This document shows positions 1 through 6,330 of a stretch of 8,778 nucleotides of DNA, piece by piece. Position numbers and translations under genes: made by a program. The stretch lies in assembly GCA_003695865.1 (NCBI GenBank), contig RFGQ01000429.1, positions 1-8,778 on the forward strand, given 5' to 3'. Source of the stretch: Gemmatimonadota bacterium. Its GTDB lineage: Bacteria; Gemmatimonadota; Gemmatimonadetes; Longimicrobiales; Gaopeijiaceae. The notes below the pieces were generated by a model that was not told the origin of the DNA, did not search any database, and saw only the letters and a list, made by a program, of their open reading frames with translations. Numbering within the stretch: the first letter of the stretch is position 1; each line of letters begins with the position of its first letter.

Positions 1-2
1 CC

Positions 3-56
3 GAGGCGCCCCCGCCCCCGACTCCCGACACGGTGCCCCCGGAGGTCCGCCGATGA
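3..56 (+). CDS. possible 3' end of an upstream gene (partial)
   Basis: The frame entering the window at base 3 reads EAPPPPTPDTVPPEVRR and stops at TGA 54-56. That stop overlaps the carboxyltransferase start at 53 in an ATGA arrangement typical of co-translated genes. A proline- and acid-rich tail is plausible for the end of a secreted or membrane protein, but only 17 codons are visible and no domain can be recognised. GC-rich DNA often gives open frames by chance, so this is a suggestion based on the ATGA junction. Confidence 0.35.
   Translation, partial: EAPPPPTPDTVPPEVRR
41..45 (+). promoter_or_regulatory. ribosome binding site of the carboxyltransferase gene
   Basis: GGAGG lies 7 bases before the ATG at 53. 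This spacing favours that ATG over the in-frame ATG at 59. Confidence 0.7.
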
Positions 57-1603
57 CCATGCACGAGAAGCTCCAGCGCCTGGAAGAGCTCCGCGCCGAA
101 GCCGAGCGGGGCGGGGGAGAAGAGCGCCTCGCCGCCCAACACGCCCGGGGCAAGCTGTCGGCCCGCGAACGGCTCGACCTGTTGCTCGACGACGGGTCGT
201 TCGTCGAACTCGACCGCTTCGTGACCCATCGCTCGACCGAGTTCGGGCTGGCCGGCAAGAAGGTGCTCGGCGACGGCGTGGTCACCGGTTACGGCACGAT
301 TCACGGCCGGCTGGTCTACGTCTTCTCGCAGGATTTCACGGTCTTCGGCGGCTCTCTCTCCGAAGCGCACGCCGAGAAGATCGTGAAGCTTCAGGAACTG
401 GCCCTCAAGAACGGAGCGCCCATCGTGGGGCTCAACGATTCGGGAGGAGCCCGCATTCAGGAGGGTGTGGTCTCGCTCGGCGGCTACGCCGACATCTTTC
501 TGCGCAACACGCTGGCGTCGGGTGTCGTCCCCCAGATCAGCGTGATCCTCGGCCCGTGTGCCGGGGGCGCCGTCTATTCGCCGGCCATTACCGACTTCGT
601 GTACATGGTGCGGGGCACCAGCTTCATGTTCGTGACCGGTCCCAACGTCGTGAAGACGGTCACGCACGAAGATGTCGACATGGAGGGGCTCGGCGGCGCC
701 GACGTGCACGCGTCGAAGAGCGGTGTCGCCCACTTCGCGTTCGACTCCGAACCCCAGTGCCTCGCCGCCGTGCGCGAGCTCTTCGAGTACATCCCGCAGA
801 ACAACGCCGAGCCGGCGCCGCACCGCGAGAGCGCCGATCCGCCGGATCGACAGGATGAGAAACTACTCGAGATCGTGCCGGATAACCCAAATAAACCCTA
901 TGACATGCATGATGTCATAGGGTGCGTCGTCGACGACGGGCGCTTCTACGAAGTGCACCGGGACTTCGCACAGAACCTGATCGTCGGCTTCGCCCACCTG
1001 GGCGGCCACGCGGTGGGCGTCGTCGCGAACCAACCGGCGGTGCTCGCCGGCGTGCTCGACATCGACTCGTCGGTGAAGGGCGCCCGCTTCGTGCGCTTCT
1101 GTGACGCGTTCAACATCCCGCTGGTGGTCTTCGAGGACGTCCCGGGCTTCCTCCCCGGCGTGGCGCAGGAGCATGGGGGAATCATCCGGCACGGAGCCAA
1201 GCTGCTCTACGCCTTCGCCGAGGCGACGGTGCCCAAGATGACGGTCATCACGCGCAAGGCGTACGGCGGTGCCTACGACGTGATGAACTCGAAGCACATC
1301 CGGGGCGACCTGAACCTTGCCTGGCCGACGGCCGAGATCGCGGTCATGGGCCCGAAGGGCGCCGTAGAGGTGCTCTTCCGCAAGGAGATCGCCCAGGCGG
1401 ACGACCCCGAAGCGGCCACCGAGGCCCGCATCCAGGAGTACCGCGAGGCCTTCGCCCATCCCTATGTCGCGGCTGCGCGCGGCTACGTGGACGACGTCAT
1501 CGATCCGCGCGAAACCCGGCCCCGTCTGATCAGCGGGCTCGACATGCTGCGCAACAAGCGCGACCGCAACCCCCGGCGCAAGCACGGCAACCTGCCGCTC
1601 TGA
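53..1603 (+). CDS. pccB: propionyl-CoA carboxylase beta (carboxyltransferase) subunit
   Basis: This 516-residue protein is the carboxyltransferase half of an acyl-CoA carboxylase. It moves CO2 from carboxybiotin to propionyl-CoA, giving (S)-methylmalonyl-CoA in the cytoplasm. Length and layout match full-length PccB/AccD5 proteins: N-terminal crotonase-like lobe about 30-270, linker about 271-285, C-terminal lobe about 286-516. Family signatures include NDSGGARIQEG (128-138), GPCAGGAVYSPAITDF (167-182), SSVKGARFVRFCDAFNIP (339-356), GGIIRHGAKLLYAF (375-388), RKAYGGAYDVM (401-411) and the ending RKHGNLPL. There is no AccD-type zinc finger. Asp409 in AYDVM aligns, from memory, with the Asp that favours propionyl-CoA in Streptomyces PccB (Cys in mycobacterial AccD5), so propionyl-CoA is the likely substrate. 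Partners are the biotin carboxylase and carrier encoded downstream. Oddity: codons near 881-922 are AT-rich, rare-looking and contain a perfect inverted repeat. A broader acyl-CoA specificity cannot be excluded. Confidence 0.93.
   Translation: MTMHEKLQRLEELRAEAERGGGEERLAAQHARGKLSARERLDLLLDDGSFVELDRFVTHRSTEFGLAGKKVLGDGVVTGYGTIHGRLVYVFSQDFTVFGGSLSEAHAEKIVKLQELALKNGAPIVGLNDSGGARIQEGVVSLGGYADIFLRNTLASGVVPQISVILGPCAGGAVYSPAITDFVYMVRGTSFMFVTGPNVVKTVTHEDVDMEGLGGADVHASKSGVAHFAFDSEPQCLAAVRELFEYIPQNNAEPAPHRESADPPDRQDEKLLEIVPDNPNKPYDMHDVIGCVVDDGRFYEVHRDFAQNLIVGFAHLGGHAVGVVANQPAVLAGVLDIDSSVKGARFVRFCDAFNIPLVVFEDVPGFLPGVAQEHGGIIRHGAKLLYAFAEATVPKMTVITRKAYGGAYDVMNSKHIRGDLNLAWPTAEIAVMGPKGAVEVLFRKEIAQADDPEAATEARIQEYREAFAHPYVAAARGYVDDVIDPRETRPRLISGLDMLRNKRDRNPRRKHGNLPL
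895..923. repeat. perfect 12-bp inverted repeat inside pccB
   Basis: ACCCTATGACAT (895-906) and ATGTCATAGGGT (912-923) are exact reverse complements separated by the 5 bases GCATG. A second, offset palindrome, CATGCATG (904-911), covers the centre. The repeat encodes the family-typical PYDMHDVI segment, yet sits in a stretch (881-920) with only 15 G/C in 40 bases, in a window that is otherwise very GC-rich. It could be an RNA hairpin in the message or a dyad protein-binding site in DNA. Function is unknown. Confidence 0.85.
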
Positions 1604-1615
1604 GACGGACCGGAT

Positions 1616-1642
1616 CGCCGGGCAACCGCGGGTGCCCCGGCG
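1616..1642 (+). terminator. weak hairpin after pccB
   Basis: CGCCGGG (1616-1622) and CCCGGCG (1636-1642) form a 7-bp perfect stem with a 13-base loop, 12 bases after the pccB stop. There is no T-run, so it is not a canonical intrinsic terminator. It may slow transcription or protect the 3' end, or be a chance pairing in GC-rich DNA. Confidence 0.25.
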
Positions 1643-1675
1643 CGCGTCATACGCATGGACCGAACGACGAACACG

Positions 1676-1692
1676 GGACGTATCTCACGTCC
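1676..1692. promoter_or_regulatory. short dyad upstream of the PDZ-protein gene
   Basis: GGACGT (1676-1681) and ACGTCC (1687-1692) are perfect inverted half-sites around ATCTC. The dyad lies 28 bases before the PDZ-gene start in the only non-coding stretch before it. Size and place fit an operator, but six-base arms are weak evidence. Confidence 0.25.
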
Positions 1693-1704
1693 TGACCGAT
1701 GCTT

Positions 1705-1710
1705 AGGAGG
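1705..1710 (+). promoter_or_regulatory. ribosome binding site of the PDZ-protein gene
   Basis: AGGAGG is a full-strength Shine-Dalgarno site 10 bases before the ATG at 1721. It decides the start in favour of 1721 over the in-frame ATG at 1655, and it puts the signal peptide at the very N terminus. Confidence 0.75.
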
Positions 1711-1720
1711 ATCCAGGCGT

Positions 1721-2755
1721 ATGCGAATGCAACCCATGTTCCGTCTGCTCACCCTGGCGGTGGCGCTGCTCGCCGCGGCCCCCTCGCTGCGGGCCCAGGA
1801 AACCCGGGAACGCGAACGGGCGCGGGACCGTGATCGGGACCGGGTGTGCACCTGCGTCTTCTCGGGTGACGAGGAGCGCGACCCCGACCGCGACTGCCGC
1901 TGCAGGGGCTTCACGTTCGTGGGCCCGGGCGACTTCCTGTTCTGGCGGCAGGTGCGACTGGGCATCTCGGTCGATCCCGAGCAGCCGGCGCGCTACGACG
2001 AGCAGGGCGCCCGGGTCGACGACGTGCTCGACGACTCGCCCGCCGAAGAGGCCGGTCTGCGCGAGGACGACATCATCGTCGCCATCGACGGACACCGGCT
2101 CACGGAGCCCCTCGACGACGACATCGAGGAGGACCTCGATCCGGACGAGTCGCTCCCCACACAGCGCCTCCTCGCGCTGGCGCGGGAACTCGAGCCCGGT
2201 GAACGTGTCGAGATCCGCTACCTGAGGGACGGCGAAGAGCACACCGTCGAGGTCGAGGCCGACGATGTCGAGCCGGGCACCATCTGGGGCTTCGGCACCG
2301 ACGAGAAGTCGATGCGCGAAGCGCTCGAGCGTTCCAGCGAGGCGATGCGCCGCTCGCGCGAGTTGCTCGAGCGGCGGCTCATCGAGCCCGAGCGCGTACG
2401 GGTGGGTCCTTCGGGGGTCACCGTCTTTGCGGGCGCGGACCGCTGTCCGGGCGGTGCACCCGCCTGGTACGGGTCCGACGAGCGCGGCTGCGTCGCGGGC
2501 GTGGAGCTTCGCGAGCTCAACCCCCGCCTCGGGGAGTACTTCGGGACCGACCACGGGGTGCTCGTGATCGACGTCTCCGAAGACTCCACGTTGGGCCTGA
2601 TGCCCGGCGACGTGGTGTTGGCCGTGGACGGGCGCGAGGTGAACATTCTGTCGCGCCTGCGCCGCATCCTCAATTCCTACGAGGACGACGAAGAGGTGAC
2701 GCTGCGCGTGCTGCGCAAGGGAACCGAGACCACGGTCACGGGCACCGTGCGCTGA
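1721..2755 (+). CDS. exported protein with two PDZ domains
   Basis: The product has 344 residues. Residues 1-25 look like a Sec signal peptide: basic start, hydrophobic core LLTLAVALLAAA, likely cleavage near LRAQ. A low-complexity Arg/Glu/Asp stretch (29-41) is followed by a cysteine-rich segment with CTC (43-45) and CRC (59-61). A first PDZ-like domain spans about 80-182 (LGISVD; DDVLDDSPAEEAGLREDDIIVAIDG), with an acidic insertion at 131-144. A charged helical linker (about 194-222) leads to a second PDZ-like domain (about 258-344; GVLVIDVSEDSTLGLMPGDVVLAVDGREV). Two more cysteines are at 242 and 257. No protease, kinase or other catalytic domain is visible, so it is probably a binding or scaffold protein of the periplasm or cell surface; the ligand is unknown. 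It sits between carboxylase genes but is bounded by a spacer and strong hairpins, so it need not share their pathway. The family call is firm, the function open. Confidence 0.8.
   Translation: MRMQPMFRLLTLAVALLAAAPSLRAQETRERERARDRDRDRVCTCVFSGDEERDPDRDCRCRGFTFVGPGDFLFWRQVRLGISVDPEQPARYDEQGARVDDVLDDSPAEEAGLREDDIIVAIDGHRLTEPLDDDIEEDLDPDESLPTQRLLALARELEPGERVEIRYLRDGEEHTVEVEADDVEPGTIWGFGTDEKSMREALERSSEAMRRSRELLERRLIEPERVRVGPSGVTVFAGADRCPGGAPAWYGSDERGCVAGVELRELNPRLGEYFGTDHGVLVIDVSEDSTLGLMPGDVVLAVDGREVNILSRLRRILNSYEDDEEVTLRVLRKGTETTVTGTVR
1805..1843 (+). repeat. Arg-Glu / Arg-Asp dipeptide repeat coding segment
   Basis: The codons alternate CGN with GAA/GAC/GAT and encode RERERARDRDRDR just after the signal peptide of the PDZ protein. 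Such a run probably forms a highly charged, extended linker. It is an imperfect short tandem repeat that could change length by slippage. Confidence 0.6.
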
Positions 2756-2764
2756 GCCGGCGCA

Positions 2765-2788
2765 CCCCGGCCGGCCCCTCGGCCGGGG
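2765..2788. terminator. GC-rich hairpin downstream of the PDZ-protein gene
   Basis: CCCCGGCCG (2765-2773) and CGGCCGGGG (2780-2788) form a perfect 9-bp stem with a 6-base loop, 9 bases after the stop codon. No T-run follows. It is the first of two consecutive hairpins and is probably part of the 3' end of this transcript. Confidence 0.5.
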
Positions 2789-2798
2789 CAGCTCCCTA

Positions 2799-2836
2799 CG
2801 CCACCGGCGGGTTCCTTCGGGAGCCCGCCGGTGGCG
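2799..2836. terminator. 17-bp hairpin with UUCG tetraloop, terminator-like
   Basis: The arms 2799-2815 and 2820-2836 pair over 17 positions (one G-T wobble at 2812/2823) around the tetraloop TTCG (2816-2819), closed by C-G. The cUUCGg loop is among the most stable RNA tetraloops. Only a poor T-rich tail follows (GGTCGTTT, 2841-2848), so release may rely on structure or Rho. It separates the PDZ gene from the biotin carboxylase operon and would fold on either strand, although on the opposite strand the loop becomes CGAA. Confidence 0.65.
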
Positions 2837-2882
2837 CTTCGGTCGTTTGACCTCACACCGCCGCGGCGAGCGCCGGAGCCCG

Positions 2883-2911
2883 TTTTCAGGCGGCTCCCCG
2901 GCCTTTACCTT
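2883..2911 (+). promoter_or_regulatory. candidate promoter of the biotin carboxylase-mutase operon
   Basis: TTTTCA (2883-2888), a 17-base spacer and TACCTT (2906-2911) form a weak sigma-70-like pair in the only gap before the operon. A start near 2918 would leave a leader of about 60 bases. The matches are partial (4/6 and 3/6). The call rests mainly on position after the hairpins and on local AT-richness. Confidence 0.3.
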
Positions 2912-2976
2912 CGTGCGTCCCGTCCGCCGCCGGTGGGCGTCCGGCGACCTCCACGATCCCTGAGGACCCGATCCGC

Positions 2977-4488
2977 GTGTTCGAATCTCTGCTCATCGCC
3001 AACCGTGGCGAGATCGCGCTGCGCATCGTGCGCGCCTGCCGGGAGCTGGGCGTGCGTTCGATCGCCGTCTACTCCGACGCGGACCGCCGGGCCCCGCATG
3101 TGCTCGCGGCGGACCACGCCGTGCGCCTCGGCCCGGCGCCCTCTGCGGAGAGCTACCTGAACATCGAACGCCTGCTTGCGGCGGCCCGCGAGTCGGGGGC
3201 AGCGGCCGTGCACCCCGGTTACGGGTTTCTCGCCGAGCGAGCCGCCTTCGCCCGGGCCGTCGAAGACGCCGGTCTCGTCTTCGTGGGGCCCACACCCGAC
3301 ACGATCGACGCAATGGGCGACAAGACCGAGGCCCGCAGGCGCATGGAAGCGGCCGGCGTGCCCATCGTGCCGGGCGTGGTCGACCCGGTCGCCGATGCCG
3401 CCGCCGCCCGGGCGATCGCCGACGACCTGGGGTATCCGGTGCTGCTCAAGGCCGCGGCGGGGGGCGGGGGGAAGGGCATGCGCGTGGTCGAGGCCGCTGA
3501 CGACGTGGAACGGGCGTTCGACGCCGCCCGGCGTGAAGCCGAAGCCGCCTTCGGCGACGGAGCGGTCTACCTGGAGAAGTACCTGGCGGGCCCGCGGCAC
3601 ATCGAGATCCAGGTGCTCGGCGACACCCACGGCAACGTCGTCCACCTGGGGGAGCGGGAGTGTTCGATTCAACGGCGGCATCAGAAGCTGGTGGAAGAGG
3701 CGCCCTCGCCGGTGCTCTCGGCCGAAGACCGGGCCCGCATGGGCGAGGCGGCCGTCCGGGCCGCGCGGGCGGTGGCGTACCGTGGGGCGGGCACCGTGGA
3801 GTTCCTCTATGAGGACGGGGACTTCTACTTCCTCGAGATGAACACGCGCATCCAGGTGGAGCACCCGGTCACCGAGCTGGTGACCGGCATCGACCTGGTG
3901 CAGTGGCAGCTTCGCGTCGCGGCCGGCGAGGCGCTGGCGTTCGCGCAGGACGACGTGGCCTTCGCGGGGCACGCCATCGAGTGCCGTATCACGGCCGAGG
4001 ATCCCGACCGTGGCTTTCTGCCCGCGACGGGGAAGATCACGCATCTGCGCCTGCCCGCGGGTCCCGGCATTCGCTGGGACGGCGGCCTGGTGGAGGGTCA
4101 GGAGATCGGCCTTCACTACGACCCCATGCTCGCGAAGCTCATCGCCCACGCGCCCACGCGCCCCGAGGCGATCGCGCGCATGCAACGGGCGCTCGACGAA
4201 CTCGAGATCGGGGGCGTCGACACCAGCGCGGACTTCCATCGTCGGGTGATGCGCGAACCCGACTTCCGCGCCGGAGACCTCAGCATCCGCTACCTCGACG
4301 AGCATCCCGAACTGCTCGAGCCCGCGCCGCTGGACGACCCCCTGGCCGTGGCGGTGGCGGCCGCCCTGGTCGAGCACAGAGAGCGCACGCGCCACCGGGT
4401 GCAGCGGGTCGGGGCGAAGGATTCGCCCAATGGCGGGTCGGGGTTCTCGCCCTGGCGCCGCGCGGGCTGGCCCTGGGAAGACGCATGA
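2977..4488 (+). CDS. accC: biotin carboxylase subunit of acyl-CoA (propionyl-CoA) carboxylase
   Basis: This 503-residue ATP-grasp enzyme carboxylates the biotin on the carrier protein, using ATP and bicarbonate. It starts at GTG 2977, giving the standard (M)FESLLIANRGEIALRI; GAGGA at 2962-2966 is a fair ribosome site. Layout: N-terminal domain 1-110; ATP-grasp about 114-330 with Lys158, glycine loop GGGGKGM (162-168), His208 and His235; metal/bicarbonate residues Glu275, Glu287, Asn289, Arg291 and Glu295 (EMNTRIQVEHPVTE); C-terminal domain with Arg337 in CRITAEDP. It is about 50 residues longer than E. coli AccC and ends in SPWRRAGWPWEDA. That resembles the point where propionyl-CoA carboxylase alpha chains enter the BT linker domain, which here begins a separate protein (170 aa, from 5822). 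The stop overlaps the next start as ATGA. Placed with pccB and the mutase, it most likely serves propionyl-CoA carboxylase, though it could also serve acetyl-CoA carboxylase. Confidence 0.93.
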   Translation: MFESLLIANRGEIALRIVRACRELGVRSIAVYSDADRRAPHVLAADHAVRLGPAPSAESYLNIERLLAAARESGAAAVHPGYGFLAERAAFARAVEDAGLVFVGPTPDTIDAMGDKTEARRRMEAAGVPIVPGVVDPVADAAAARAIADDLGYPVLLKAAAGGGGKGMRVVEAADDVERAFDAARREAEAAFGDGAVYLEKYLAGPRHIEIQVLGDTHGNVVHLGERECSIQRRHQKLVEEAPSPVLSAEDRARMGEAAVRAARAVAYRGAGTVEFLYEDGDFYFLEMNTRIQVEHPVTELVTGIDLVQWQLRVAAGEALAFAQDDVAFAGHAIECRITAEDPDRGFLPATGKITHLRLPAGPGIRWDGGLVEGQEIGLHYDPMLAKLIAHAPTRPEAIARMQRALDELEIGGVDTSADFHRRVMREPDFRAGDLSIRYLDEHPELLEPAPLDDPLAVAVAAALVEHRERTRHRVQRVGAKDSPNGGSGFSPWRRAGWPWEDA

Positions 4489-5816
4489 CCTCCGGCGACG
4501 GACGGCCCGACGCTGGGACCGAAAACGCCCGTGCCTCGGCGGGCGAGGGCCTCGAGACGGTCGACATCACCGCGCTCGCCGCCGGAGGCGAAGGGGTGGG
4601 CACCCTGGCCTCGGGAAAGGTCGTGTTCGTGCCTCGAACGGCGCCGGGCGACCGGGTGCGGGTGCGGGTGGAGCGGGAGCGCGCGCGTTGGGCCCGGGCG
4701 CGCTTGGAGGTGCTGGAACAGCCGGGACCCGAACGGATCGAGCCGCCCTGCCCGCTCTACGACCGCTGTGGGGGATGTCAGCTTCAGCACCTCGCTTACG
4801 AGGCCCAGGTGCGCTGGAAGGGCCGCTTCGTAGCGGATGCGCTCGCCCGTATCGGCGGGGTGGGGGAGCATGCGGTTGAGGTGCATCCCGCGCCCCGCCC
4901 GTTCGAATACCGAACGCGGGTCCGCTTCACGCTGCGACGGTTGCCCGGCGGACGCGTGGTCGCGGGATTCCACCAGCTCGGTCGGCCCGCCCGCCTTGTG
5001 GACGTCGACGACACCTGCCTGTTGCCCACGCCGGCGCTGCGCCGCGCGTGGGGCGAAGTGCGCGCCGCCTGGGGCGAGGGGGCACGCCTGCTACCGGCGG
5101 GCCGCAGCCTGGAACTCACGCTGCGCGAGGTCGAAGAGGGCCCCGTGCTGCTCGTCGAGGGCGGCGAGGGCCCGGGCCGTCCGGACCGGATCCTGGCGGG
5201 CGCTCCCTCGCTGGCCGCCGTCTGGATGCGGCCCCGAGGCGGGCCGGCCGTGCACGCGGCCGGTGCGCCCACGATCACCGAGCGCCGGGGAGGCGCGCGT
5301 CTCGCGGTGGGGCCGGCGACCTTCGTGCAGGTCAACGCGGAGGCCGCGGCGGCCCTGGAGGACGCCGTGGTGAAGGCTCTGGGGCCCGTGGACGGTCGCC
5401 GCGTGGTCGACGCGTACGCGGGCGCGGGCCTGCTCGCCCGCCGGCTCGCCGCGGCCGGCGCGACGGTGGTGGCGATCGAGAGGGAGCCCGACGCCGTGCG
5501 GGCGGCGCTCGCGGCCGCCCCGAGCGGGCTCGTGGTCGCCGAAGGCTCCGTGGAGGAGCGCCTCCCCGGCGCGCTGCCGGCCGACGCCGTGGTCCTGAAC
5601 CCGCCCCGGGCGGGCATCGCGCCCGAGGTGGCCGAGGCCCTGCGGGCGGCGCCTTCGCCCACGCTCGTGTACGTGAGCTGCGATCCGGCCACGCTCGCCC
5701 GGGATCTGGAGCGGTTGGCGGCGACGTACGACATTGTCTCGGTCTCCGCCTACGACCTGTTCCCTCAGACGGCCCACGTCGAGACCCTCGCGGTGCTCAC
5801 GGCCCGGAGCGACTGA
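4485..5816 (+). CDS. rlmD: RlmD-type 23S rRNA (uracil-C5)-methyltransferase with [4Fe-4S] cluster
   Basis: The product has 443 residues, close to E. coli RlmD (433), and would transfer a methyl group from S-adenosylmethionine to C5 of a uracil in rRNA. Layout: TRAM RNA-binding domain about 22-80; iron-sulphur cysteines Cys89, Cys95, Cys98 (CPLYDRCGGC) and Cys178; central domain to about 270; Rossmann methyltransferase domain about 275-443. It carries FVQVN (280-284), the SAM loop VVDAYAGAGLL (307-317), NPPRAG (372-377), nucleophile Cys399 in VSCDPATLARD, and general base Glu433 in HVET. The cluster and TRAM domain separate it from tRNA-specific TrmA. The exact target (U1939, U747 or both) cannot be read from sequence. 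Motif letters are unusual: Asn372 where Asp is usual, and Asp400 where Asn is common. The start at 4485 overlaps the biotin carboxylase stop. Its place between two carboxylase genes is unexpected for a ribosome-modifying enzyme. Confidence 0.88.
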   Translation: MTSGDGRPDAGTENARASAGEGLETVDITALAAGGEGVGTLASGKVVFVPRTAPGDRVRVRVERERARWARARLEVLEQPGPERIEPPCPLYDRCGGCQLQHLAYEAQVRWKGRFVADALARIGGVGEHAVEVHPAPRPFEYRTRVRFTLRRLPGGRVVAGFHQLGRPARLVDVDDTCLLPTPALRRAWGEVRAAWGEGARLLPAGRSLELTLREVEEGPVLLVEGGEGPGRPDRILAGAPSLAAVWMRPRGGPAVHAAGAPTITERRGGARLAVGPATFVQVNAEAAAALEDAVVKALGPVDGRRVVDAYAGAGLLARRLAAAGATVVAIEREPDAVRAALAAAPSGLVVAEGSVEERLPGALPADAVVLNPPRAGIAPEVAEALRAAPSPTLVYVSCDPATLARDLERLAATYDIVSVSAYDLFPQTAHVETLAVLTARSD

Positions 5817-5821
5817 GACGC

Positions 5822-6330
5822 ATGCGCTACATCGTGACCTTCGACGGCCGCGAGATCGCCGTCGACCTGACGGGCGACACCGCCGAGGTCGACGGGCGCA
5901 CGCTCCACGTGGAGTTCGACGAGGTCACCCAGGGCGGGCTCGCGTCGCTGCTCGTGGACGGACGCTCGCACCGGCTGCTCGCGGCCTCGCCCCAGCGCGG
6001 CGTGTGGCGGCTGCAGCTCGACGGGCGCACGGTCGAGGTGCGCGTCGAAGACGAGCGCACGCGGGCGATCCGGGAGATGACGGGCGCCGGAGCGGGGCCG
6101 GCGGGCCCGGAGCCCCTGCGCGCGCCCATGCCCGGCCTGGTGGTGCGCGTCGAGGTCGAACCGGGGCAGGTGGTCGGGCCGGGTGACGGCCTGGTGATCG
6201 TCGAGGCCATGAAGATGGAGAACGAACTGCGGGCCGACGCTCCCGCGCGCGTCACCGCCGTGCAGGTAGCCGCGGGCGATACGGTGGAGCGTGGCCAGGT
6301 CCTGGTCGAACTCGACGCCGTGGAGGAGGG

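Noticed and set aside
863..1585. Minus-strand open frame (240 codons) opposite pccB
   Set aside because: It is a mirror of the conserved carboxyltransferase coding sequence, with no family signature of its own.
1655..1720. Earlier ATG for the PDZ protein
   Set aside because: It would place 22 polar residues before the signal peptide and lacks a ribosome site, while AGGAGG precedes 1721.
2905..4395. Long minus-strand open frame (496 codons) opposite biotin carboxylase
   Set aside because: The + strand frame has full biotin carboxylase motifs. The antisense frame is open only because GC-rich third positions suppress stops, and its translation shows no recognisable domain.
3903..4484. Upstream extension of the methyltransferase into biotin carboxylase
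   Set aside because: The extra residues are a frame-shadow of biotin carboxylase, and the ATGA start at 4485 gives a normal family length.
4796..5734. Minus-strand open frame (312 codons) opposite the methyltransferase
   Set aside because: Its Ser/Arg/Ala-rich composition is typical of a shadow frame, while the opposite strand has complete catalytic and iron-sulphur motifs.
5048..5821. Upstream extension of the biotin carrier protein to an earlier start
   Set aside because: The extension lies entirely inside the methyltransferase gene and reads as Gly/Arg-rich filler. ATG 5822 gives a normal BT-domain start.
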